From contig LNFJ01000040.1 of the NCBI GenBank assembly GCA_001464625.1, positions 1-42,036 on the forward strand: DNA of 42,036 bases, given 5' to 3'. Source of the DNA: Bacteroidia bacterium Ga0077558 (GTDB lineage: Bacteria > Bacteroidota > Bacteroidia > Chitinophagales > Chitinophagaceae). Below are positions 35,275 through 42,036 of this stretch, piece by piece (within the stretch, counting starts at the first letter, position 1; every line of letters starts with the position of its first letter). A model generated the notes under the pieces. The model did no database searches and was not told where the DNA came from. It saw only the letters and a program-made list of their open reading frames with translations. Both the position numbers and the translations under genes were made by a program.

Positions 35275-37173
35275 TTACCAACCAATTCCATAGTCTTCTC
35301 CATGATTTGATGAGCCGCCCCACAAGCTGCCATGTTTCCAATCAAACCAGATCGCATTGATAGGGCCGCTGGTGCGGTCGTCGAAAGTTAAAGTATAGCC
35401 CATCTTTTTTAACTCAGCCCGTACTGCTTCGGTTGTTTTATCATGTAATAGAATACTTCCAGGTTTTGGTTTTCGGTCGTCTGTTTTGGTACCACCGAGT
35501 GATAACCAAAGCTGGTTGGTATTAATATTTGCTGCTTCGCTGGCTTGTTGCACCGTCATTCCAAACTCTACCATATTCAAAAAGAATTGCAAGAGGTTTT
35601 GTTCTTGTGTATCGCCACCCTGCACAGCAAAACTTAAAAATGGTTTACCGTCTTTCATGGCCAATGTTGGTGTGAGTGTAACTCTTGGTCTTTTGCCCGG
35701 AGCTACAACATTGAATGGATTAATTGTTTCATCCAATACAAAGCTTTGCATACGCTGACTCATTCCCACACCTGTATTTCCAGCAATACAAGCAGGCAAC
35801 CATCCGCCACTCGGCGTAATTGAAACAACCCAACCTTCTTTATCAGCCGCTTCCACAGAAGTGGTACCTCTCCATAATCTGTCCATGTATTCTTGCTCTT
35901 CTGTTTTGTTATAGGCAACCTGGTTTCTTATATCATGTGTTGGTGCAAAATTTCTTTTTGTAGTATCTGTTGAAAAGCCTCTTTTTTTCATTAGATCAAG
36001 GTAAGGATTTGTCTTTCCTTCAAATGCATAAGGATCACCCGGGCCGATTGCAGGATCATTTTTTTCAAAGCCAATTAATGTAGCCCGTTGTTTTGCATAT
36101 TCTTTACTCAATAATCCTTTCATGGGTTCAGCCGGAGGGAAGTAAGGATCACCATAATAAAAATCCCTGTCAGCGAATGTGAGGTTCATGGTTTGATACA
36201 GCGTATGAATATATTTTGCACTGTTGTATCCCATTGCTTTTACATCAAAATTTTCTAATATGTTCAATGATTGTAACAACATCGGCCCTTGAGTCCATGC
36301 CTGTAATTTATAGACATCAATTCCTTTGTAGTTAACCGATAAAGGCTCTTCTTCAATCGGTTTCCAGTTAGCAAGATCCTGTTCGGTAATTAACCCACCT
36401 TGTTCTTTACAACCTCTTACAAATTCTTTGGCAATATCACCTTTGTAAAAACGATCGAAGGCAGCCATGATAGCGTCTTTTCTATTCTTACCTTTCTTTA
36501 AAGCAGCTTGCTCCGCATCTACCATTTTAGTCAATGTGGCTAACAAATCTTTTTGTACAAAAATTTCACCGGCTGAAGGTGCTTCTCTCTTTTCGCCCAA
36601 ATGCGGTAGAAAAACTGCTTTGCTATACGGCCATTCTTTTATTCTTGCTTTTCCTCTTTCCATGCTATTGGCAGTTTGCGCATCAATCGCATAACCTGCT
36701 GCTAATTCCATCGCTGGTGCTAAAACTTCTTTCAAGCTCATGGTTCCAAATTCGGAAAGCATATAACAAATACCGCCCGGTGTGCCAGGAGTAGTTGCCG
36801 CCAGCGGGCCATATTCAGGAGGGAAATTGTAACCTTTGCTTTTAAAAAACTCTACCGTTGCGCCGGTTGGTGCCACACCCATTGCATTGATTGCAATTAC
36901 TTTTTTTGTTTTAGGATTATAGATAAGTGCTTGTGTTTCGCCACCCCAGCTAAGCACATCCCACATGGTGCAGGTTGCAGCCAGCATTGCACATGCTGCA
37001 TCCACTGCATTGCCACCTTTTTGAAATATAATAGAACCAGCTGTTGCAGCTAAAGGCTTACCGGTAATAGCCATCCAGTTTTTTCCATGCAGTGGTGGCT
37101 TTTGTGTTTGCTGTGCTATTACTAAAACTGAACAACAGCAAGTAAAAGTTATGAGAAATAAGCGGCGTTTCAT
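35275..37173 (-). CDS. Gamma-glutamyltransferase family protein
   Basis: 632 residues with a signal peptide (RRLFLITFTCCCSVLVIAQQ). It belongs to the Ntn-hydrolase gamma-glutamyltransferase family: AATAGSIIFQKGGNAVDAAC, then the large subunit (MEFTM-like region of GTPGGICYMLSEFG), and the autocleavage/catalytic site GTTSVEAADKEGW at about residue 430, followed by the conserved SITPSGGWLPACIAGNTGVG and NPFNVVAPGKRPRVTL. In GGT a Thr is the nucleophile after self-cleavage. Here the usual TTH(F/Y)S reads TTSVE. The PSGGW segment places it in the subfamily common in Bacteroidota rather than the E. coli type. It probably hydrolyses or transfers gamma-glutamyl groups in the periplasm; activity not certain. 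Confidence 0.88.
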   Translation of the reverse strand: MKRRLFLITFTCCCSVLVIAQQTQKPPLHGKNWMAITGKPLAATAGSIIFQKGGNAVDAACAMLAATCTMWDVLSWGGETQALIYNPKTKKVIAINAMGVAPTGATVEFFKSKGYNFPPEYGPLAATTPGTPGGICYMLSEFGTMSLKEVLAPAMELAAGYAIDAQTANSMERGKARIKEWPYSKAVFLPHLGEKREAPSAGEIFVQKDLLATLTKMVDAEQAALKKGKNRKDAIMAAFDRFYKGDIAKEFVRGCKEQGGLITEQDLANWKPIEEEPLSVNYKGIDVYKLQAWTQGPMLLQSLNILENFDVKAMGYNSAKYIHTLYQTMNLTFADRDFYYGDPYFPPAEPMKGLLSKEYAKQRATLIGFEKNDPAIGPGDPYAFEGKTNPYLDLMKKRGFSTDTTKRNFAPTHDIRNQVAYNKTEEQEYMDRLWRGTTSVEAADKEGWVVSITPSGGWLPACIAGNTGVGMSQRMQSFVLDETINPFNVVAPGKRPRVTLTPTLAMKDGKPFLSFAVQGGDTQEQNLLQFFLNMVEFGMTVQQASEAANINTNQLWLSLGGTKTDDRKPKPGSILLHDKTTEAVRAELKKMGYTLTFDDRTSGPINAIWFDWKHGSLWGGSSNHGEDYGIGW

Positions 37174-37247
37174 ATGTAGTGCTTTATTGGTTAAAGATAA
37201 AGATTCCGAAATGAGAAAGCACAGACTGTTTATTAGCTTATAATAGA

Positions 37248-37255
37248 TAGTTTTG
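37248..37255 (+). promoter_or_regulatory. Bacteroidota -7 box TAGTTTTG
   Basis: Perfect TAnnTTTG match 17 bp before the TTG start of the radical SAM gene, which supports that start. Confidence 0.5.
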
Positions 37256-37272
37256 CAGCTAAACTTTTCCGG

Positions 37273-39471
37273 TTGAGCACTTCTGTTTTTTTAATTACAC
37301 CTCCGTTCACACAACTAAATACTCCGTATCCGGCAACGGCATACTTGAAGGGTTTTTTGAATACAAAAAATATTTCATGCTTCCAGGCTGACCTGGGAAT
37401 AGAAGTTACAGTGGCTTTATTTAGTAAAGATGGCTTGCAAAAATTATTTGCTCAACTTAATAGCACCGAAATTGAATTATCGCCCAACGCTGCAAGAATT
37501 CTTGCATTAAAAGATGATTACATTCAGAAAATAGACCAGGTTATTCTTTTTCTGCAAGGAAAAAATCCAACACTGGCGCATCTCATTTGCAAAAGAGATT
37601 TTTTACCCGAAGCATCCCGGTTTGCACAAACCAACGATCTGAATTGGGCTTTCGGCAATATGGGTACACAGGACATGGCCAAATACATTGCTACCATGTT
37701 CCTTGAAGACCTTTCTGATTTTATAAAAGAATGTATCGATCCGCATTTCGGTTTCAGCCGCTATGCAGAAAAATTAGGCCGCTCTGCCAATAGTTTTGAT
37801 GAATTGTATAAAGCATTGCATCAGCCATACACTTATCTCGATACTATTCTAATTGATATCTTAAAAGCAAGAATGGAAATGGTGCAGCCGAAATTACTGG
37901 CTGTCTCTGTTCCATTTCCCGGTAATTTATATACAGCTTTTCGTTGTGCGCAGTGGGTTAAGCAAAACTATCCCAATGTTAAAACGATAATGGGTGGAGG
38001 GTTTGCCAATACAGAATTACGTTCCTTATCGGATAAACGGGTATTTGAGTTCTTTGATTTTATAACATTGGATGATGGCGAAGCTCCAATAGAAAATTTA
38101 ATTGCTCATATTGAAGGAACAAAAACTGTAAATGAATTAAAACGAACTTTTACAATTGTAGATGATGAACTTGTTTATATCAATAATAAAGCTTGTACAG
38201 ATTATAAACAAGGCGAAGTAGGTACACCGGATTATAGTGATTTCTATCTCGATAAATATATTTCCGCCATTGAAGTAATAAATCCAATGCACCGCTTATG
38301 GAGTGATGGTCGTTGGAATAAATTAACCATGGCACATGGTTGCTACTGGGGCAAATGTACTTTTTGTGATATTTCACTGGATTATATAAAGCTGTACGAA
38401 CCCGTTGCTGCATCACTGCTATGCGATAGAATGGAACAAATGATTGCACAAACAGGGGAGAGTGGTTTTCATTTCGTAGACGAAGCAGCTCCACCTGCAT
38501 TGATGCGGGCATTGGCTATTGAAATTATCAGGAGAAAATTAACCGTAAGCTGGTGGACGAATGTGCGGTTTGAAAAAAGTTTTACCCGTGACCTATGTTT
38601 ATTACTTAAAGCATCTGGTTGTATTGCAGTCTCCGGTGGATTAGAAGTTGCATCAGATAGATTATTGCAGTTAATTGATAAAGGAATTACTGTATCGCAA
38701 GTTGCAAAAGTGAATAAGCATTTTACCGATGCTGGTATTATGGTACATGCTTACCTGATGTATGGTTTTCCTACCCAAACAGCACAGGAAACAATTGACT
38801 CATTAGAAATGGTGCGCCAGTTGTTTAAATCAGGGGTGTTGCAATCTGCCTTCTGGCATTTGTTCACGATGACGGCACACAGCCCCGTTGGATTAAATCC
38901 TGAAAAATATAAAGTAAAGAAGAAAACAGTACTCGTTGGAACATTTGCCAATAATGATATTGATCATATTGATCTGACAGGAACCGATCATGAACTATTT
39001 AGTTTTGGATTGAAAAAATCATTGTTTAACTACATGCATGGGCTTTGTCTTGATGATGCCTTACAAAAATGGTTCGACTTTAGTGTGCCCCGAACAACCG
39101 TAGCACCCGACTATATTTCGAATGCCTTAAAAGATGAAGAGTATTTACAATTTAAACCATCGGCTAAAATAATTTGGCTCGGTTGCCAAACCACTACAGA
39201 ATATTTTACCCAATCAAAAAAAGGCAACTCCAGAGAAATGATGAATATTGGTTTTGTTACCAATAAACTAACTCAACAAGTGCAGGTTCCAAAAATGCAA
39301 GGGGAGTGGTTAATAAATACACTTCAAAAATTAGCCATTATCAACCTAAAGACTTATACCCTGCAAGAAATAAAAGATGATTATGAAGCTGCGGGGCTTG
39401 AAGACTTTGAATTGTTTTGGGATAATAAACCGGTCAGCACCATGTATAAATTGGGATTGCTGAAGCTTTAA
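37273..39471 (+). CDS. B12-binding radical SAM protein with CX4CX2C motif
   Basis: 732 residues from a TTG at 37273; the first residues (TSVFLITPPFTQLNTPYPAT) match family starts and the promoter box fits. The first ~300 residues are a B12-binding-like region (LLAVSVPFPGNLYTAFRCAQ, KTIMGGGFANTELRSL), without a clear DxHxxG cobalamin motif. The radical SAM domain (~350-560) has the cluster motif GCYWGKCTFCD with Cys357, Cys362 and Cys365: four residues between the first two cysteines instead of three. Later: SWWTNVRFEKSFTRDLCLLL, GCIAVSGGLEVASDRLLQLI, HAYLMYGFPTQTAQETI. The substrate is unknown. It heads a cluster with the DUF1801 and GNAT genes (22-bp gap, then a 4-bp overlap). Confidence 0.9.
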   Translation: MSTSVFLITPPFTQLNTPYPATAYLKGFLNTKNISCFQADLGIEVTVALFSKDGLQKLFAQLNSTEIELSPNAARILALKDDYIQKIDQVILFLQGKNPTLAHLICKRDFLPEASRFAQTNDLNWAFGNMGTQDMAKYIATMFLEDLSDFIKECIDPHFGFSRYAEKLGRSANSFDELYKALHQPYTYLDTILIDILKARMEMVQPKLLAVSVPFPGNLYTAFRCAQWVKQNYPNVKTIMGGGFANTELRSLSDKRVFEFFDFITLDDGEAPIENLIAHIEGTKTVNELKRTFTIVDDELVYINNKACTDYKQGEVGTPDYSDFYLDKYISAIEVINPMHRLWSDGRWNKLTMAHGCYWGKCTFCDISLDYIKLYEPVAASLLCDRMEQMIAQTGESGFHFVDEAAPPALMRALAIEIIRRKLTVSWWTNVRFEKSFTRDLCLLLKASGCIAVSGGLEVASDRLLQLIDKGITVSQVAKVNKHFTDAGIMVHAYLMYGFPTQTAQETIDSLEMVRQLFKSGVLQSAFWHLFTMTAHSPVGLNPEKYKVKKKTVLVGTFANNDIDHIDLTGTDHELFSFGLKKSLFNYMHGLCLDDALQKWFDFSVPRTTVAPDYISNALKDEEYLQFKPSAKIIWLGCQTTTEYFTQSKKGNSREMMNIGFVTNKLTQQVQVPKMQGEWLINTLQKLAIINLKTYTLQEIKDDYEAAGLEDFELFWDNKPVSTMYKLGLLKL

Positions 39472-39493
39472 ATTCATAATAATATCTTCTATT

Positions 39494-39844
39494 ATGCTGC
39501 GCCCAATTGATAACTGGTATCTGGAAAAAGAAGAACCTCTTAAAAGTTGCTTGCAATCGTTGCGTACAATTATTCTGCGCCAGGATGCACCGTTTACAGA
39601 AGTCTGGAAATACAGTATGCCTTTCTTTTGTATTGGCGGAAAAATGGTTTGCTATGTTTGGGTACATAAAAAATTGGGTCAACCTTATCTTGGAATTGTA
39701 GAAGGAAAGGCGATTAACCACCCGGATCTAATACAGGAGAAAAGGTCAAGAATGAAAATATTACTAATAGACCCGGCTAAAAATTTGCCACTACGAAAAA
39801 TTGAAACTATTTTGAAGGAAACAATTGCATTTTATACAAAATGA
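39494..39844 (+). CDS. DUF1801-family protein
   Basis: 116 residues. It fits DUF1801 (YdhG-like): an N-terminal helix (LKSCLQSLRTIILRQDAPFT), then EVWKYSMPFFCIGGKMVCYV, the 'W....PY.GIV.G....HP.L' stretch and a C-terminal helix (LPLRKIETILKETIAFYTK). Family members are small soluble proteins of unknown biochemistry, sometimes linked to iron or heme handling. Its stop codon overlaps the ATG of the GNAT gene (ATGA), so the two are translated from one transcript; it begins 22 bp after the radical SAM gene. Confidence 0.8.
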   Translation: MLRPIDNWYLEKEEPLKSCLQSLRTIILRQDAPFTEVWKYSMPFFCIGGKMVCYVWVHKKLGQPYLGIVEGKAINHPDLIQEKRSRMKILLIDPAKNLPLRKIETILKETIAFYTK

Positions 39845-40281
39845 TAATTCGGGAAGCACAAGTGGCCGATATACAACAAATACAAATAGTAAGAAATGCA
39901 GTAAAAGAAAATATGCTTTCCGATCCTGCTTTGGTTCCTGATAAAGATGTGGAAGATTATATAATCCGTCGTGGAAAAGGGTGGGTAAGCGAAATGGACG
40001 GAGTAATAACAGGATTTTCTATTGTTAGTGTAATGGATAACAATGTATGGGCTTTGTTTATGGATCCAAACTACGAAGCGAAAGGAGTGGGCAAAAAGCT
40101 CCATGATGTAATGATAGATTGGTACTTTACACAAACCGACAAAACGATTTGGTTAAGTACTGGTCCGGGTACCCGGGCAGAAGCATTTTATCGCAAAGCA
40201 GGCTGGAAAGAAACCGGGCTTTATGGAAAAGGAGAAATAAAATTTGAAATGACCCTTAGTGATTGGAAAAACAAGGCTTAA
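39841..40281 (+). CDS. GNAT-family N-acetyltransferase
   Basis: 146 residues of compact GNAT fold: IIREAQVADIQQIQIVRNAV, a substrate strand (GVITGFSIVSVMDNNVWALF), the acetyl-CoA motif A (MDPNYEAKGVGKKLHDVMID) with the Q/R-x-x-G-x-G/A-like turn KGVGKK, and the C-terminal GTRAEAFYRKAGWKETGLYG. The substrate is not predictable from sequence. Translation is coupled to the preceding DUF1801 gene by an ATGA overlap, so the radical SAM, DUF1801 and GNAT genes form an operon; a shared modification pathway is possible but not shown. Confidence 0.88.
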   Translation: MIIREAQVADIQQIQIVRNAVKENMLSDPALVPDKDVEDYIIRRGKGWVSEMDGVITGFSIVSVMDNNVWALFMDPNYEAKGVGKKLHDVMIDWYFTQTDKTIWLSTGPGTRAEAFYRKAGWKETGLYGKGEIKFEMTLSDWKNKA

Positions 40282-40375
40282 CTCTTTAATAATTCAAATA
40301 TCTTTAAGCGTAAAAAGCAACCAATTCTGGCCTGCTTATTGTCTTTCTATCAGTAACACACTCAAAAACAAGGCA

Positions 40376-41500
40376 ATGAAAAAAGTCGTCTTTTCCTTTC
40401 TTCCATTATTCCTGGCTGGTTATGCTTTTTTTAACGGCATTCCCGCTAATGAATACAAGCAAAATGTAGAAGCTAAACAGCTTGACGGGCCTTATGTGTT
40501 ATATAGAAACGACCAGGTCTATACAAAATATATAGTAGAAGAAAATGGCGTTAAATCCGTAAAAACGGATAGTGTTCCTTTATCTCAAAAAAGCAAACTT
40601 TCCTTTACTGTATTAACTGATGAAGCGGGGAAAACTTTCAACGTCAAGTTGAAAAAAGAACTTAACAACGAAAAAGCAGAATTTAATAAAGTAAATAAGC
40701 AGTTTGTAATTTCTGATATCGAAGGAAACTTTGGAGCATTGCGAAAACTATTGCAGGCAAACGGTATTATAGACGAAAACTTTAACTGGACATTTGGTGA
40801 CGGTCATTTAGTTCTTACCGGTGATTTTGTTGACAGGGGCGATCAGCAAACAGAAGTATTGTGGCTTATTTACTCATTAGAAGAAAAAGCCAATGCAGCA
40901 GGCGGTCATGTTCACTTTGTTTTAGGTAATCATGAAATAATGAATCTCAACGGAGATATCCGTTATCTGCATGCCAAATACAATGAAGGGAATAGTTTGA
41001 TGAATGAACATCACATGACACTATATGGAGAAAATTCTGAAATAGGAAGATGGCTTCGTACAAAAAATGTGGTAGAGAAAATAGGTAACATCTTGTATGC
41101 ACATGCAGGTATTTCACAGGATATTAATAGCCTGGATCTAAGTGCTGTTAAAATTAATAAACTGGCCCGCCCTTTCTATCCGGACACTACGTATCAATAT
41201 CCTAATCTTGAAACTGATATTCTCTTTGGCGACCTGGGACCATTTTGGTACAGAGGATACTATCACGGCAAAGTGAAAGCAACACAAGCCCAGGTAGATA
41301 GCACCCTGTCAATTTATAAGGTAAAACACATTGCAACCGGACACACAGTTGTTGCTGATACAATAAGTATTTTGTACAATGGTAAAGTAATCAACACTGA
41401 TGTGCATCATGCAAAAGGGCATACGGAAGGATTGCTGATAGAAAATGGTAAGTATTACCGGGCAAAGCAAACCGGGGAGAAGTTTCTGATTAAGGATTAG
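40376..41500 (+). CDS. PPP-type metallophosphatase (Shewanella-like), exported
   Basis: 374 residues from the ATG at 40376, chosen because a signal peptide follows (KKVVFSFLPLFLAGYAFFNG). The PPP catalytic motifs are present: motif I reads FVISDIEGNFGALRKL, GDFVDRGDQQTEVLWLIYSL is motif II, FVLGNHEIMNLNGD is motif III, and YAHAGIS and IATGHTVV are the later His motifs. In the common GDxHG motif the His is Glu here (SDIEGN), as I believe is typical of this Bacteroidota subgroup. It should be a two-metal phosphoesterase, in the periplasm if the signal peptide is used. Substrate unknown. Confidence 0.85.
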   Translation: MKKVVFSFLPLFLAGYAFFNGIPANEYKQNVEAKQLDGPYVLYRNDQVYTKYIVEENGVKSVKTDSVPLSQKSKLSFTVLTDEAGKTFNVKLKKELNNEKAEFNKVNKQFVISDIEGNFGALRKLLQANGIIDENFNWTFGDGHLVLTGDFVDRGDQQTEVLWLIYSLEEKANAAGGHVHFVLGNHEIMNLNGDIRYLHAKYNEGNSLMNEHHMTLYGENSEIGRWLRTKNVVEKIGNILYAHAGISQDINSLDLSAVKINKLARPFYPDTTYQYPNLETDILFGDLGPFWYRGYYHGKVKATQAQVDSTLSIYKVKHIATGHTVVADTISILYNGKVINTDVHHAKGHTEGLLIENGKYYRAKQTGEKFLIKD

Positions 41501-41512
41501 ATATTGGAAGCT

Positions 41513-41866
41513 TTATTTTGTGTACTGCCAGGCCCACCAAATCAATACAAATTGTAGCGGTAATCGCATTATAGCAATCCATAAATAAGGATTGTTTTTG
41601 TTCCAGTAATTGATAGCCATTTGAACATTGGCGGGAAATACAGCAATCAGCAGAACAATAATTCCCCATGCTGCCAGCCCTCTTGTTAAAGCAGGTAACA
41701 ATAACAGGCCTAAAATGATTTCAATAGCGCCACTTACATAAACAAGCTCTAAATGCCACGGAAGCCACGGCGGCATAATTTTCATATAAAACCTTGGGCG
41801 GATGAAATGGTAAACCCCTGCCGCAACATAAAGCATGGACATTAAATAGAGTAAAATCAATTTCAT
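41513..41866 (-). CDS. DoxX-like membrane protein
   Basis: 117 residues with four hydrophobic segments (about 3-20, 42-60, 67-85, 97-115): LILLYLMSMLYVAAGVYHFI, VYVSGAIEIILGLLLLPALT, GLAAWGIIVLLIAVFPANVQ and RLPLQFVLIWWAW. The 'G..HF..P..Y....P..L' start and FPANVQMA are typical of DoxX-like proteins. Inner-membrane location; members are linked to oxidative stress or terminal oxidases in some bacteria, but no activity is assigned. Convergent with the phosphatase gene (12-bp gap). Confidence 0.85.
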   Translation of the reverse strand: MKLILLYLMSMLYVAAGVYHFIRPRFYMKIMPPWLPWHLELVYVSGAIEIILGLLLLPALTRGLAAWGIIVLLIAVFPANVQMAINYWNKNNPYLWIAIMRLPLQFVLIWWAWQYTK

Positions 41867-41956
41867 GGTATTGAAGATAATTAAAACTGTTGCAGAGGCT
41901 TTATCTTTTTAAGGATCCCGGTCACAATGAACATGGATTTAATTTACTTTAGCCGG

Positions 41957-42036
41957 ATGAAGGCAGCAACGATCCATGAAATAAAGCAGGAACTCTTAAC
42001 ATTAAAACCAGCAGTGCTGGCAGAACTTTGTTTGCG
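41957..42036 (+). CDS. DUF6155-like protein (5' part only)
   Basis: ATG at 41957 opens a frame that continues off the right edge. The 26 residues visible (KAATIHEIKQELLTLKPAVL, then AELCL) follow the start of Bacteroidota DUF6155 proteins, where 'IK.EL..L.P..L.ELCLRLA..KK..KELL' is conserved. Family function is unknown. Only the N-terminus can be judged. Confidence 0.6.
   Translation, partial: MKAATIHEIKQELLTLKPAVLAELCL

Noticed and set aside
35258-35276. AAAAGAA/TTCTTTT inverted repeat at the convergent stop codons as a terminator
   Set aside because: Short, A/T-rich and overlapping both coding ends; not convincing.
1-42036. A reassigned stop codon as the explanation of the internal TAA and TAG codons
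   Set aside because: Both TAA and TAG end most other genes in the window at the expected family length, and lesions of other types (duplication, deletion) occur as well.
1-42036. Insertion sequence or prophage
   Set aside because: No transposase, integrase, terminase or structural phage gene was found; the Bro-N gene alone does not make a prophage.
1-42036. CRISPR array, rRNA or tRNA genes
   Set aside because: No regularly spaced direct repeats and no tRNA or rRNA-like stretch was seen; small RNAs cannot be ruled out by eye.

Overview
The window is a gene-dense, AT-rich stretch (roughly 40% GC by eye) of a Bacteroidota chromosome, most likely a member of the Chitinophagaceae. This rests on several TAnnTTTG-type promoter boxes just upstream of genes, many secreted proteins and lipoproteins with typical Bacteroidota leaders, and protein families common in that group: an anti-sigma-type cupin, a VPS10/Asp-box giant, the small protein often labelled PRPP synthetase, DUF6155, and a PQQ-type sugar dehydrogenase. 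The genus cannot be fixed from the sequence. No rRNA, tRNA, CRISPR array, transposase or integrase was seen.

Layout. 1-3.3 kb is accessory-looking: the tail of a cupin/anti-sigma protein, a small gene with an internal stop, a phage-type Bro-N protein between two direct copies of a ~78-bp repeat, a structured intergenic hairpin region, and a broken MmcQ/YjbR gene. 3.3-5.6 kb holds the CbpM/CbpA co-chaperone pair and an L,D-transpeptidase lipoprotein. 5.8-11.6 kb holds a 1589-residue exported protein (coiled coil, three PLAT-like domains, C-terminal triple lectin-like repeat) and a smaller exported partner, closed by a strong terminator. 12-20.4 kb has small proteins, a histidine kinase with a premature stop, an M1 peptidase, a membrane protein, an acetyltransferase, an HPF/RaiA-like protein and a frameshifted flavin-dependent oxidoreductase. 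20.4-29.1 kb is mostly metabolic and regulatory: sugar dehydrogenase, D-lactate dehydrogenase, YiaA-like membrane protein, Crp/Fnr regulator, SDR, the VPS10-like protein and a VOC protein. 29.3-42 kb has several exported proteins of unknown role, a decayed bicupin gene, an Upf1-like helicase, a gamma-glutamyltransferase, a radical SAM/DUF1801/GNAT cluster, a PPP-type phosphatase, a DoxX-like protein and the start of a DUF6155 gene.

The window is mainly short transcription units with hairpin terminators between them; no single pathway joins the genes. The most notable points are the giant PLAT/lectin protein with its partner, and at least five otherwise recognisable genes broken by five different kinds of lesion (TAG, TAA, TAA, a GGGA tandem duplication, and a deletion plus frameshift). 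That points to active gene decay in this lineage or to local sequence errors. Also notable are the repeat-flanked Bro-N cassette, two overlapping alternative hairpins, and an AAATGCaGCATTT palindrome found before two unrelated small genes.
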